Assembly: GCA_039090855.1 (NCBI GenBank)
Contig: CM077023.1
Span: 86,589,127-86,653,126 of the forward strand
Source: Macrothele yani
Taxonomy: Eukaryota > Arthropoda > Arachnida > Araneae > Macrothelidae
Direction of reading: 5' to 3'
Length of the DNA stretch: 64,000 nt
The notes below the pieces were generated by a model that saw only the letters and a list, made by a program, of their open reading frames with translations, was not told the DNA's origin and searched no databases. How positions within the stretch are numbered: position 1 is the stretch's first letter; every line of letters begins with the position of its first letter. Shown here piece after piece: positions 22,857 through 33,760 of this stretch. A program made the translations under genes and the position numbers.

Positions 22857-23022
22857 TCGGGGTTTAACGAACACTACGAGCGACCTGAAAGTCTATAACC
22901 AGTCTTCCGTCCCTAATTTAGAGACCCTGGTTCTAAACAAGGGAGAGAGCGAGCGCCGTGATACAAGCATACGACAGAAACCTCATATGGGACTCGAACT
23001 CGCGCTCATCTCGGACGACAAG
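22857..23022 (-). mobile_element. tRNA-derived SINE, diverged
   Basis: Runs from CGGGGTTTAACGAACACTAC (SINE 3' end, preceded by a T-rich run matching its tail) to TCTCGGACGACA. The tRNA 5' end with the A box is lost. Confidence 0.75.
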
Positions 23023-23675
23023 GTAAAGTATGGTCTATAAGTATTCGAGCAAAAATTCTGATATTTACTGAACATGTAATATATTTTGGAAAATCAAAGT
23101 GTTTACAGTAATGGTTAAACCATATTACTACTTCCAAAGTATAATAATGCATGGTTATTAATGCATTTAGGTATGGTAGTTAGCATCTATAAAACGATAT
23201 TTTTTAGTTGCGTTCTAATAACTCTGTTAGATAAGTATATTATTCTGCGACAGTTTATCATGAACCAAAAGTGCAAAAAAAATGGTGGCTGTCAATTTCT
23301 AGAGTCAATCATTTTGATTGCACCTTTCATCTTGCTTGTTACATGTATCGGTGAATTTCAGTTTGCCGTTAGAACATAAAGGTGTCCAAAACTCAGATCT
23401 GGGAGAGGAGTGCAGAAACTTTGCCAAACTTATCTGCAACACCATGCTTCTAAAGTAGATAATTCATGTTTTCATACATTAAAAACGCTGCCATTATCAT
23501 TTGTCATACATCAACATCGCCAACCATTTGAAACCAAACATGCTTAAAAGTCAGTTTTGAATGTAAGCACAAAAAATGATTTTTGCACGTTGATTGAATA
23601 GTTTTTCCTCTTCTGAAACCACATGCTGACAGCAAAAATCGTTAAATGAGCTAGTGCATGCAAAGGATTATGAAC
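23023..23675. other. AT-rich, no gene recognised
   Basis: No family or exon signature seen. A 72-codon open frame at 23161-23379 has no known motif. Confidence 0.45.
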
Positions 23676-23818
23676 ACCTGACAAATTATGAAAGAAATAC
23701 GGGATTACGCCATATAATACAAATTTTGAAGATGACAATCCGATTTTTGGCGTAAATGTGACAAGGATGGTAAGTCAGATAATATCCGAAAACTTGAAAA
23801 TTTTCATCGTCCTGGAGC

Positions 23819-23882
23819 GGGACACGAACCCGCGTCTCCCAGAAAACGCCTAGGTATGCTAACCACTACACCACCCAGAACG
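23819..23882 (-). promoter_or_regulatory. tRNA-like sequence, unit 1
   Basis: Antisense reading starts TTCTGGGTGGTGTAGTGG (A box TGGTGTAGTGG) and has T arm GCGGG-TTCGTGT-CCCGC. All arms of a cloverleaf pair, with anticodon arm CCTAG-GCGTTTT-CTGGG. Position 33 would be C rather than U, so a decoding role is doubtful. Coordinates cover the core. Confidence 0.7.
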
Positions 23883-24468
23883 ACCAAGTTTCAAGTTTCC
23901 GATCAATTTGAATTTAACCATCACAGGATTCGCTAGTCGAAGCAACCGGCATTCATGTTTAGCGAATCTGGAGGTTAATAATCCTATCCCGTGATTGCCC
24001 GGAGAAGCAGATAAATCATGAAAGAAATACGGGATTACGCCATATAATACAAATTTTGAAGATGACAATCCGATTTTTGGCGTAAATGTGACAAGGATGG
24101 TAAGTCAGATAATATCCGAAAACTTGAAAATTTTCATCGTCCTGGAGCGGGACGCGAACCCGCGTCTCCCAGAAAACGCCTAGGTATGCTAACCACTACA
24201 CCACCCAGAACGACCAAGTTTCCGATCAATTTGAATTTAACCATCACAGGATTCGCTAGTCGAAGCAACCGGCATTCATGTTTAGCGAATCTGGAGGTTA
24301 ATAATCCTATCCCGTGATTGCCCGGAGAAGCAGATAAATCATGAAAGAAATACGGGATTACGCCATATAATACAAATTTTGAAGATGACAATCCGATTTT
24401 TGGCGTAAATGTGACAAGGATGGTAAGTCAGATAATATCCGAAAACTTGAAAATTTTCATCGTCCTGG

Positions 24469-24534
24469 AGCGGGACTCGAACCCGCGTCTCCCAGAAAAC
24501 GCCTAGGTATGCTAACCACTACACCACCCAGAAC
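24469..24534 (-). promoter_or_regulatory. tRNA-like sequence, unit 3, perfect B box
   Basis: This unit has GGTTCGAGTCC (exact B-box match) where units 1 and 2 have GGTTCGTGTCC and GGTTCGCGTCC. It is the best Pol III candidate of the array. The unit 2 equivalent lies at about 24142-24208, and the inverted unit carries one on the plus strand at about 24855-24926. Confidence 0.7.
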
Positions 24535-25028
24535 GACCAAGTTTCAAGTTTCCGATCAATTTGAATTTAACCATCACAGGATTCGCTAGTCGAAGCAACC
24601 GGCATTCATGTTTAGCGAATCTGGAGGTTAATAATCCTATCCCGTGATTGCCCGGAGAAGCAGATAAATCATGAAAGAAATACGGGATTACGCCATATAA
24701 TACAAATTTTGAAGATGACAATCCGATTTTTGGCGTAAATGTGACAAGGATGGTAAGTCAGATAATATCCGAAAACTTGAAAATTTTCATCGTCCTGGAG
24801 CGGGAATCCTGTGATGGTTAAATTCAAATTGATCGGAAACTTGAAACTTGGTCGTTCTGGGTGGTGTAGTGGTTAGCATACCTAGGCGTTTTCTGGGAGA
24901 CGCGGGTTCGCGTCCCGCTCCAGGACGATGAAAATTTTCAAGTTTTCGGATATTATCTGACTTACCATCCTTGTCACATTTACGCCAAAAATCGGATTGT
25001 CATCTTCAAAATTTGTACCTGACAAATT

Positions 25029-25952
25029 GGTTGCTTTAAACTTTCCAATGGCACTGATAAAGCTTGAACAACTGGTCAAGATGATTGATGACCTTCAGCT
25101 AGAACATGTATTTTCCAATTGATTCCATTTCAGTGCTCACAGTATCAGATTAAACACCTGCACAGCATATGAATGCAAGTGATTTTATCAAGACATCACT
25201 AACTCCTAGTAAGGGGTTACAGAGACAGTGTCACCCAGAAGCAAGTGAGGTTTGGTACTCCCCATGTGCATACATGGGATATGCACAGTACATACTGTAT
25301 ACGCTATTTACTGGCACAGACAGTATGGGACGTGAAGACATCTGTCTCTTCTATGCTACTACATGTTTCACACCATGAGACAAATAATGTATCCTTCAAC
25401 TCACACAGAGTCGAGAATCAACTTTTTTACAGGATACTTTTATTTGCTATTTTTTTCTTCTTAGTGATAACATGGTAGATTTCCTGGCACACTTATTCGA
25501 TAACCCGAATGAGATACCTTACAATCTACGCACCTCCTGCTGTTGTGTTGGAGAAATAGAACACTGCAGTAAGCCAAGTCGTTTCAGATGAACAAACTGC
25601 GAAATTAGGTTCATAAGCTCCACAGAAACATAAAATCTTGTGCTATTCGCATATAATAAATACCTAATATAATCACCAGAACACATTTTTTATTAAACAA
25701 ATTTCTCCTATTTCCTAACTAGTTCAGGAGTAAATATTCGTGGCAAGATCGCTCTAATGAACTAGGAAATGTCACGATCAGTAAAAATCTTATCAGTATT
25801 TTCGAACCAGGATAATTATAGGGTAGAACAAAGCTTTCTCTTGCTGTAAAAGAACAAAAAGCAGATCAAAATATTAATTACGTGGTAATTTTTGGTAGCA
25901 CATCATTTTATAGTCCTTATACATATGAAAGCTTCGAAAATACGTCATCAAG
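25029..25952. other. AT-rich, no gene recognised
   Basis: I see no repeat family or exon here. Confidence 0.45.
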
Positions 25953-25954
25953 TA

Positions 25955-27063
25955 CACAGCCGCATCAGAATAATATGACCATCCCCGGAATCAGAGTGTA
26001 CCCGCCCAGGCGCGTCAAGAGTGCACGTGACGAGGTTGAGACAGACGAGCCATAGTGCGTCACGTGAGCACAATGGGCAGAGGTAGTGATTTTATGGGTG
26101 TTCAAAAAGGAATTATCATCGGCTACCGCGCTAAGGGTGGAAGCATCTCAGAAACAGCAGACTTCGTGGGCTGTTCGCGAGGTGCTGTAGTAAGGATGTA
26201 CCAAGAATGGACCGCTGGCACACCGAGTATCTCCCGACGTCATAATTGTGGAGCCCCAAAGGCCATAAACCCCAGAGGAGAACGTCGCTTCCGTCGACTG
26301 GTAATGGGCAATCGACGCGCAACAGTGCAGCAATTCCGCTGCGTCAAAGTGCCCATGTTAATCCTGGTCCATCGGCAACGACGCCTGCAGTTCGCATGGG
26401 ACTACCGTCATTGGACAGTGGAAAAGTGGGAAAAGGTTGTCTTCTCCGACGAATCAAGGTTTCTACTCCACAGAAGTGACGGGCGGTGGCGGATACGGCG
26501 TCAGACACACAAGAACCAACCAACACATGGACACGCTTGTCGGTCAAGTACAGGCCGGCGGTGGCGGTGTGCACGTCTGGGGAATATATTTTTCTTGTAT
26601 GACCTAAGACCGCAGGTACCACTAGATGGGTCCCTGAACACCAATGGCTACCTGTCCATCCTCGCTGACCACATGCATTTCTTCATGTTGGACGTTTACC
26701 CCGGTGGTGATGGTGTCCACTAACAAGACAATGCGCCGTGCCACGTCGCTAAGGGAATGCGTGACTGGTTCAGGAACACGACAGCGAAGTCTCCGTTCTT
26801 CTTTGGCCGGCGAAATAACCTGACCTCAATCCTATAGAGCGCTTGTGGGACTACTTGGATCAACAGGTTCGATGTCCCTACGCACAACCACGTCATCTCC
26901 GGGACTTCCGTGCTCTGCTGAAGTCCGAATGGGAACGCATGCCTCGGGCAACCTTCCAGGGCATCATTGCGTCTATGTCAAGCCGTCTCGCTGCTGTCAT
27001 CCGGGCCAAGGGTGGTTGTTCTAATTATTAGGTAGGTACTCATATTATTCTGATACGACTGTG
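25955..27063 (+). mobile_element. Tc1-like transposon with TA-flanked inverted ends
   Basis: Left end CACAGCCGCATCAGAATAAT and right end ATTATTCTGATACGACTGTG are inverse copies with two or three mismatches, each bordered by TA. At about 1.1 kb it is shorter than a full Tc1 element, which fits a visible deletion in the transposase. Confidence 0.9.
26070..27031 (+). pseudogene. Tc1-like transposase, lightly damaged
   Basis: The start ATG at 26070 opens MGRGSDFMGVQKGIIIGY, followed by ISETADFVGCSRGAVVRMY (helix-turn-helix) and RRATVQQ. About 120 bp are missing before LVHRQRRLQFAWDYRHW. Then come KVVFSDESRFLLHRSDGR (first catalytic Asp), a stop at 26722 where CAA became TAA, QDNAPCHVAKGMRDWF (second Asp) and, after a frameshift, PDLNPIERLWDYLD (third acidic residue). 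The catalytic triad is thus still encoded, but not in one frame. Confidence 0.85.
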
Positions 27064-27069
27064 TACATG

Positions 27070-28279
27070 CACTGAAGTAGCAAATTTTTAGGAACACCTA
27101 TCTAATGACGTATTCCGTCGCCCTTAGCCTTCAGAATAGCCTCAATTCCATGTGGCATGGATTCAACGAGGTGCCAATATCGTTCTGCAAATATGTTCAG
27201 AAAAGGGGATGTGATGGTGTCTGTCAATCGCCGAATGTTCGCTGGAGGTGGATCTTTGTTTACGAAAGCTCTCTTTGTCTCATTCCATGAGCGTTCAATA
27301 TGGTTAAGATCTGGGAACAGCGGGGCCAATTTTAGCATTTTTAAGTCACTATTTTTATCCTGGAACGCCTGTGATGCTCTGAGCCTTGTGGCATGGCGCA
27401 TCATCTGGCTGGAAGTAGTTCTCTCAGTCAGGAAACACCATGCACATTTACTGGTGTGCTTGGTCGGCAATCATATTAAAATACCTCGTGGTATCTAAAT
27501 GCTGTTCTAGATGTAATAAGGAACCTAATGCCTGCCATTGAAACAGACCCAAGACCATTGCACCCCCTTCACCAGCTTGTACAGTCTGCTGGGATCCATG
27601 GATTCGTGTTGTTCACACCATATTCTGGCCCGTCCATTGGCGTGCATTAACTGAAAACGTAATTCATCTAACCAAGTGACCTTTTATCCAGTCCTCAAGG
27701 GTCCGTTTTTGGGGGATCTCGTGCACACTGCAGAAGAAGTTATCGGTTTTTATCAGGGACGATTGGTACACAAAGGGGGACGTCTGCTGTCATAGTTCAT
27801 TTGCGCCTACGTGCAGCGGACTGTGTATGTTGAAATTCTCCTCTTGAAGATGCTTTTGCACTGCGTGGTTACTTGACGTAATGGAGCTTGTCTGTTACCG
27901 CGTACAATACTCTCCAGCCTCCGTTGCCCTCGTACATTGACCATTCGTTTCCTCTTGCAGGAAGACCACTGAGTACTAGTTTTGTGGTTTCTGAAACACT
28001 CATTGTAAACCATTGATGCAGTTGTTATTGCATAGTCGAGAAGATTTGGCGTTTTTGAGATGCTTGCACCTGCCCGTCAAGCGCCCACCATCATGGTTCT
28101 TTCAAAGTCGCTTAAATCAAGTCTTTCCCATAATGCCGCTATCTACCCCTTTGCACACGCCTGAATCCTTTGCAATGAGTTGCTTATAAGGCCATCTCAA
28201 TGTAATACTTGGGTATGTAAGTGAGGATGACACGTGTCTGATCGCTATTGGGTGTTCCTAACAATTTGTTACTTCAATG
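27070..28279 (-). mobile_element. Tc1-like transposon, six bases from the previous one
   Basis: Ends CACTGAAGTAGCAAATTTTT and the inverse AACAATTTGTTACTTCAATG (28260-28279) match over about 30 bp. The length of 1.21 kb is normal. The TA before it lies within the few bases separating it from the 25955-27063 element. Confidence 0.9.
27102..28100 (-). pseudogene. Tc1-like transposase, frame-broken
   Basis: C-terminal half in one frame (27470 down to 27102): TERTTSSQMMRHATRLRASQ, then LAPLFPDLNHIERSWNETKR with the third acidic residue kept (NHIE for NPIE), HLVESMPHGIEAILKAKGDG and a stop. N-terminal linker near 27807-28013: VRGQRRLESIVRGNRQAPLR. The region around the first and second catalytic Asp is scrambled by frameshifts. 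Confidence 0.8.
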
Positions 28280-28516
28280 TATACTTTTCAAATTACACTA
28301 ATGTTTGTAAAAATTGCAAAACCATGAAGGATTACTGGTGTTAGCTTGAAACTTACAGTGCATGTGCAACAGTTTTGGGCATGAAAATGATAAAAATGTC
28401 AGAGAAAATGCTCATGCGGTTTCGGATAGCGCACTCTGAACTGTCTCATCTTGGGTATAATGAGCTGGCTGAAACGATATGTTGCAGTCAGTGAAGAGCC
28501 GACATTGAGTCGAAAG
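28280..28516. other. Left flank of the next Tc1 copy
   Basis: Probably includes the 5' untranslated part of the following Tc1-like copy, but I could not pair terminal repeats. Confidence 0.35.
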
Positions 28517-29515
28517 GGTGTTTCTTGTGTCGCACTATGCCCCGTCGCCGAAGAAGATGGCATTATGAACAACTGACGGACTTTGAGGAAGAAAGGATCG
28601 TTGGGACGTGAGAAGCTGGATTTTCCTACTGCAAAATTGCCACTCGTACGGTACGAAACGCCAGTATAATGACGTGGCGAACGCGGCGTCAGGGGATCGA
28701 TGAGGCTCAGACGCACAGAAATCCAGGAAATGGACCAAACTCGCACGACTGCACGGGATGATAGACATCTCTACCGCATGGCATTGACCGATCACACACT
28801 GACATCCAAGGTAATAGCGCAGCAGTGGAGCACTGTCAGAGGTCAGACCTTTTACTTTAGCTTAGTTCGACGCGTCTTCTTAACAGAGGACTGGTCGCTA
28901 GCAGTCTTTGACCTTCAACCACAAACGCCTTAGGCCGTAGTGGTGTCTCGAACACAGATATTAGCGCGCTGACTGGCAACAGGTCGTGTTTTCAGAAGAG
29001 TCACGATTCAACTTAATGCACCATGATGGTCGCCGACATCGTGGTGAACGGCATCTTGCAGCGTCATACCGCCCCAATGCCAAGCGTCATAGTTTGGGGC
29101 GCCATTGGGTTCAATTCGCGATCTCGCCTGATACGAATTGAGTGAATCCTCAACTGCCAGCGATACATCAGGGATTTTTAAGAGGCACAGCTGATATCCT
29201 TCGTTCAGAGTTGTCCTGGTGCTATATTCCAGCTGGACAATACTCGGTCACGTGTGGCCCGGAATGCCCAAGACCTCTTCCATGCACGGCAGATACCACT
29301 TCTTCCCAGGCCTGCACATTTCTGGGATCTGGTAGCTGAGCGACTGGCCTGTCAAGAGCCTCCGTCAGTCACCACAAATGAACTCTGGTCTGGCATAGAA
29401 GCATCTTGGAAGGCTTATTCCCCAGGTAGATATCAAAAACCTCTTCCATTCAATGCCACGGCGTGTAGAGGTTGTTATTGCTTGCTCGAGGTGGCTTCAC
29501 ACGATACTGAGTTCT
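28517..29515 (+). pseudogene. Tc1-like transposase lacking the third catalytic segment
   Basis: Reading across frames gives MPRRRRRWHYEQLTDFEEER (helix-turn-helix start), ARDDRHLYRMALTDHTLTSK (linker), MPSVIVWGAIGFNSRSRL, GAIFQLDNTRSRVARNAQDL (second Asp kept) and FHARQIPLLPRPAHFWDLVA. Family members have SPDLSPIEN between PA and the WD motif, so here the segment with the third acidic residue is deleted. Several stops are present. No terminal repeats were recognised. Confidence 0.8.
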
Positions 29516-29519
29516 GAGG

Positions 29520-30486
29520 CGAAAAAAATATTGTATAGCTCTACAAATGTAATGTTATCTCGTGTTACATACGGAATCTGTGATATAAAATTCATTCGAA
29601 CAGAGCGATTATTTCTTGGTATTGTAATCTTCACAAACAGTAGTGTAAATATGTTCGACTTTGTGGGTTTACTGCGAAAATGTATTATGACAAATATTTT
29701 TACTGTGGAAGTCTACGTTGTACCACACAATTGAAACTAGCCATTTTATGCTTGACAATTTAAATGGAAACGATCTGGTAAGTTCCACCCAAATCTTCTC
29801 GTTGTCTGATATGTGTTTTCCACTCGTGAAATTTCTTCGTACGTTTGGTATTTTTTTTTTTCTGTTTTACGCGATGCTAAAACGAGATTCATAACACAGA
29901 AATTATAGAGGTAGGCGGTTAGCAAATTTAATTAAAAACTGTTTTGGCCCCCATGTAGCGCTTGCAAAAATTTGCCATTCCGCTAGTGTCCAGCTGCCGG
30001 ATCCGCATGAATGAAACAAATAAATCTGCAAATTTGCCACGAACGTACGTAGTAACTGTTATCAATATCTAGCTGTAGCTATTTTTAGACATGCCACCCC
30101 CATACCTTTGGCATTCGTGAACAACCTTTTCTGACAGAAACGTGTGATTTAACCCTGTAATGAAATGCTGAAACTTTAGAAATCAGACCACATGCTAAAA
30201 TTATAGAAATCCTCCTCGTCCAGAATCAATTTGATACGTGACACTAATATCCACCTCTATCAAGTTTCTTCAAAATTGAAACATATCATGCACGGTTATC
30301 TACTTACTAATATTTCTCAACCTGTATTTTGGCTCGTGAGAAAATTCTGTTCCGTTCCAATTTTATTTCTGTACATTCATCTTGGAAAAAACTAAATTGG
30401 AAGAATCTTTTTTCTTGTTTATGAACACAATTGGGAGCAGTTTACACTTTGCAAGGAACATGGTTAAGAGATTAAAGCCCAACACA

Positions 30487-30517
<31 letters not shown>

Positions 30518-30840
30518 CTGAAATCTCTCTAAACTTATACATAACACAAAGATGTATTTATGGTAAATGCTGACAAACTGTCATATTGCTTTTTCTTCCA
30601 TGAAATATACTGATAAAATGAACAGTTCTGGTACGGTTACCGCGAGGTGCCAGTACCGTACATGGATAACACTTATTTTGTTTGAGTCAAATAGAAGTCC
30701 ACACGTCACACTTACTTGAATTTACATCAGCTGTTGGTCTTATTTAAGAGTTCGGCAGCACCACGAAAACCTATCCTGCTTGAACAGCACGCTCCTGTGA
30801 GATAGTATTACATGGCACTTGCTCACATGTACTAAAGTAG
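29520..30840. other. AT-rich, no gene; one TG microsatellite
   Basis: A (TG)n run lies at 30486-30512. Nothing else is recognisable. Confidence 0.5.
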
Positions 30841-30844
30841 AACT

Positions 30845-31006
30845 TATAACGAAGTAAATTTTTCCGTCATTTCTGTCCACGCCAGGATTCGAACCCGGAT
30901 CCCCTCATTCCGGAATAAGTCACTCTACCAATTGAGCTACGCGGACGTTTGTTCTGACTACTATCTGCCTTTATGTCGTGTGCGTCCTGCTGGCAGGTAC
31001 GTCACA
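30845..31006 (-). mobile_element. Solo LTR of the tRNA-bearing TRIM, inverted
   Basis: It begins TATAACGAAGTAAATTTTTC and ends AGGTACGTCACA, the inverse of the LTR. AACT is found on both sides (30841-30844 and 31007-31010) as a 4-bp target duplication. There is no internal region or partner LTR. Confidence 0.88.
30875..30946 (-). promoter_or_regulatory. tRNA-like Pol III promoter domain in solo LTR
   Basis: Antisense 72 nt start GTCCGCGTAGCTCAATTGG (A box) and end GGCGTGGAC. The B box GGTTCGAATCC is a perfect match. T stem CCGGG/CCTGG pairs with one wobble and all seven acceptor pairs form. Confidence 0.85.
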
Positions 31007-31179
31007 AACTGAAGTCTTAGTTCGTCACGGTTCAGCTGAAGTATTTCATCATCAACAGCCATGGGTAATATCCGCGCATGTGCCTGCTGCCATGGGGCAT
31101 CGGATTTCATTCGTCTCACATTGTTTTACTACCAGCGCGTCGACACTCATCTGGTAAACACAGGCATCCTCGAAGAGGG

Positions 31180-31378
31180 GTCCAAAGACAAAGCGCGTCC
31201 GGGGCCGACTTTAGAAGGAACCGTCTACGCATACGCGTCTCCAACACGGGGAGTCTGCGGAAAACCCCGGAAAAATTGCAGACTAGATGGCCGGCAAGAC
31301 CGGGGACTCGAACGCACATCAGAAACAAAAGCCTCCCACGCAGCGCATAGCGACTTAACTAACTGCACTATGCCGGTG
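31180..31378 (-). mobile_element. Second, unrelated tRNA-derived SINE-like repeat
   Basis: Antisense reading starts ACCGGCATAGTGCAGTTAGT, with an A-box-like TAGTGCAGTTAG and a B-box-like CGTTCGAGTCCCC. It is followed by a GC-rich body (CCGGGGTTTTCCGCAGACTC). It shares neither head nor body with the main SINE. Only one copy is in the window, so the family limits are guessed. Confidence 0.5.
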
Positions 31379-31424
31379 ATCTGAAGTCTTTAGTTCGTCA
31401 TTAAGAGCAACAATAAATTTGTTT

Positions 31425-31788
31425 AAACAAAGACATCGCTCTTTCTACGTTTATCAACACATAGCAACCGAAAAATTGTTATCTGGCCACTGCTCGGATC
31501 TTTTTCTTGATTGGAGATTTATTGACCACCGTGAGCAACTCGGTGGGCTATAAGCAGTCGCCCATCCCAAATTTAGAGCCACTGGCTCCAGGGAAGGGAG
31601 AGGGCCAGGGCCGCAAGTCAAACACAACATCCATGTCTCACCAGGATTCTAACCCGGACCCATCGCTTAGACCTCTGCGCCACTGCTGAGATCGTACCCG
31701 AGTGCGTTCGCCTATCCCAGCAGTGGCCCAATAACAATTTTTCGGTTGCTATGTGTTGATAAACGTGGAAAGAGCGATGTCTTTGTTT
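31425..31788. repeat. ~72-bp inverted repeat enclosing a SINE
   Basis: AAACAAAGACATCGCTCTTT onward (31425-31494) is inverted at 31717-31788 with about five mismatches. The arms include ATCAACACATAGCAACCG. The ~220-bp centre is filled mainly by a SINE (31507-31688). Confidence 0.85.
31507..31688 (-). mobile_element. tRNA-derived SINE inside an inverted repeat
   Basis: Runs from TTGATTGGAGATTTATTGAC (SINE 3' end) through GGAAGGGAGAGGGCCAGGGC and CACCAGGATTCTAACCCGGA (B box region) to GCGCCACTGC. About 25 bp between the boxes are missing. Confidence 0.8.
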
Positions 31789-31918
31789 ATTCACTGACGC
31801 CACGTATTTAGAGGATTTTCACAAAAATTTGTTTAATAAAGTAAATCAAACCAAAATTTTAACCATAATAGAATGATTACATTGGTTAACGTTGATTAGG
31901 CTCGAGAACCAACATTAT

Positions 31919-32115
31919 CGTCCTAGTGGCCGTGTGGTCACGGGAGCCAGCTTTTGGATAATAATCTGATTTAGACTCAAGTTCGAGTTCTATATAAGTT
32001 ATGTGTCGTTTGTTGTTCTACGGCGCTGTATCTCTTCCCTTCCTAATACAGTGGCCCTAAATTTGGGAACGGGTGACTGCTTAGTCTTAGATGCACGGAG
32101 TTGTCTTTAAACCTG
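31919..32115 (+). mobile_element. tRNA-derived SINE, diverged
   Basis: Head GTCCTAGTGGCCGTGTGGTC is close to a Leu/Ser-type tRNA 5' half. B-box region CAAGTTCGAGTTC, then CAGTGGCCCTAAATTTGGGA and a mutated 3' end. Confidence 0.75.
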
Positions 32116-32767
32116 AAACAAACAGGAAGTAAGATTGCTCTGGTGTGGTTATGTTTTGACATAAGACGAAACGTTAAGGACAGCGAATAAGAGAAAGTCC
32201 TAGAGAGGGATGGAAGTACTGTGTCAACATTAAAGCGAAGAAACTAAAGAAAGGAGCGAAGCAATATAACAAAAAAAAAAAAAAAAAAAAAAAAAAGTAG
32301 AGAAGGAGCATTCGGGAGAACGATTCCACCAAGATGTGAGACGAAGCATGCTGCAGTAAAAGAAGAAAAGTTGTAATATTGTTCATAACAGGAAACCTGC
32401 TTAGTAATTTTCTCACAACCAGATATCTCTGGAGTTATGTCAATAACTCAGATCATAGTCACTTGGAACAACTTCAGCATTTCTGTTAGCGTTAATGAAA
32501 AAAGAGAAATCTTAACAGGATAATTACCAAGAGTTATGCAGGAAAAAAGTGTCGATACTTAACTCCATTCATAAAAGCACTAGAACTCTAATGGCATATA
32601 CTCAAATAATAAAATAACGAATACTAAGTTAGGCATAATCACACCAGATTTCGAACCGAAACAACACAAAATTTTGGACCTTGACACCATTTGCAATACC
32701 TTTCTCACCAGCAAAAATGTGTTTTTGAAAATTTTGGTATGGAAATGCAATGCGTTACTGTTGATAT
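32116..32767. other. No gene; A-tract of about 27 bases
   Basis: An uninterrupted A run lies at about 32271-32296 with no SINE recognisable beside it. Confidence 0.45.
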
Positions 32768-33760
32768 ACACTATCTACCAACAAGTAATTGGACACCTGT
32801 GATAGCAAAGGAAAACGAAGTTTATTCACCTTCAATAGTTGGTGGAGCCCCCACGAGCGGCGATTACAGCTGCGACTCTCCGGGACATACTCTCAACCAG
32901 GCGTTGTACGACGGGTATCGGTATTTTCTTCCACTCGGCTTGGAGAAGACAGGTCAGTTCCTTCACCGATTTCGAACGGTGGGGGCACCCCTTAAGTCGA
33001 CGCTCCAACTCGTCCCAGAGGTGCTCGATTGGGTTAATGTCCGGACACTGCGCAAGCCAGTCCATTCGATTAACCCCATTTTCACCATACCAAGCCATGG
33101 TGGACCTCGCAACATGACAGGTAGCATTGTCATCCTGAAAGTAACATGTGTCCACCCCGTAAAACTGTCACAACATAGGAAGCGCATGGTCATCCAAAAT
33201 GGTGCAGTAGGTCTCGGCGTTGAGTCTACCAGGAATTGCGACCAAGGGTCCCGTGCCATACCAGGAGAAACACCCCCATAGCATAATTCCACCGCCACCG
33301 AACTTCACAGTTGGCACAATACATTCCGGCAGGAGGCGTTCTCCAGGCAGACGCCAAACCCAGACCCTGCCATCCGAACGGTAAATGGTGAACCTTGATT
33401 CGTCGCTCCAGAGAACCTGTTTCCACTGTTCAACGGTCCACTGTCGACGTTCTTTGCACCACGTTAGCCAAGCAGCGCTATTGGACTTGGTGATTAAAGG
33501 CTTGTGGGCGGCAGCACGACCATGATAACCGAGCAGATGGGCTTCCTTACGGATGGTATTCATCGAAAGAACACTCACGGGTGCCTGTTGAAACTCCTCG
33601 TGGATGTGGCCCATCGATTTGGTGCGATTCTTCCGAATTTCTCTCGCCAGCACCCGTCGGTCTCTAACTCCCAGTTTTGTGGGTCTGCCGGGTCGGGGCA
33701 CATTCCGCTGTCGTGTATGACGTCAAACACGACACCGACGTAGTAGGCCGCTAACATGAG
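32768..33760 (-). mobile_element. Tc1-like transposon, one end identified
   Basis: The left end reads TACACTATCTACCAACAAGT then AATTGGACACC, a typical Tc1 terminus just beyond the transposase C-terminus. I found no inverse of it near 33700-33900, so the other end is deleted or strongly changed. Confidence 0.75.
32832..33725 (-). pseudogene. Tc1-like DD34E transposase, best preserved in the window
   Basis: One frame runs from about 33725 to 32832 broken by a single TGA at 33168-33170. The first part holds [20 protein letters not shown] (linker between the two DNA-binding helices) and [19 protein letters not shown] (first Asp). After the stop come YFQDDNATCHVARSTMAWYG (second Asp) and CPDINPIEHLWDELERRLK (Glu), with 34 residues between the second Asp and the Glu. 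It ends VAAVIAARGGSTNY. The first N-terminal helix-turn-helix (~70 residues) is missing, so it would be inactive even without the stop. Confidence 0.9.

Larger units (their letters stand above)
23688..25016. mobile_element. Tandem and inverted array of tRNA-bearing units with 12-bp flanking repeat
   Basis: ACCTGACAAATT occurs at 23676-23687 and 25017-25028, bracketing the whole block like a target-site duplication. Inside are three direct units (23688-24017, 24018-24340, 24341-24670; 330, 323 and 330 bp), a fourth cut at about 24804, and an inverted partial unit (about 24805-25016). The extreme right, ending CTTCAAAATTTGTA, is the inverse of TACAAATTTTGAAG near the left of each unit. Units 1 and 3 carry TTTCAAG that unit 2 lacks, giving the 7-bp difference. 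Each unit holds one tRNA-like sequence. The units are almost identical, so the amplification is recent. Confidence 0.85.

Noticed and set aside
23859..24721. Recurring open frame of about 69 codons on the minus strand repeated in each unit
   Set aside because: It recurs only because the 330-bp units are tandem copies and it runs across the tRNA-like sequence; there is no protein signature.
23819..24926. Cluster of functional tRNA genes
   Set aside because: The cloverleaf forms but position 33 is not U, and the units are embedded in a repeat bracketed by a direct repeat; repeat origin is more likely.
30875..30946. Functional tRNA gene on the minus strand
   Set aside because: Although it folds, the anticodon loop has six bases, and the sequence is part of a dispersed LTR with target duplications.
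32271..32296. A tail of an unrecognised retroposon
   Set aside because: No repeat body or target duplication could be matched beside the A run.
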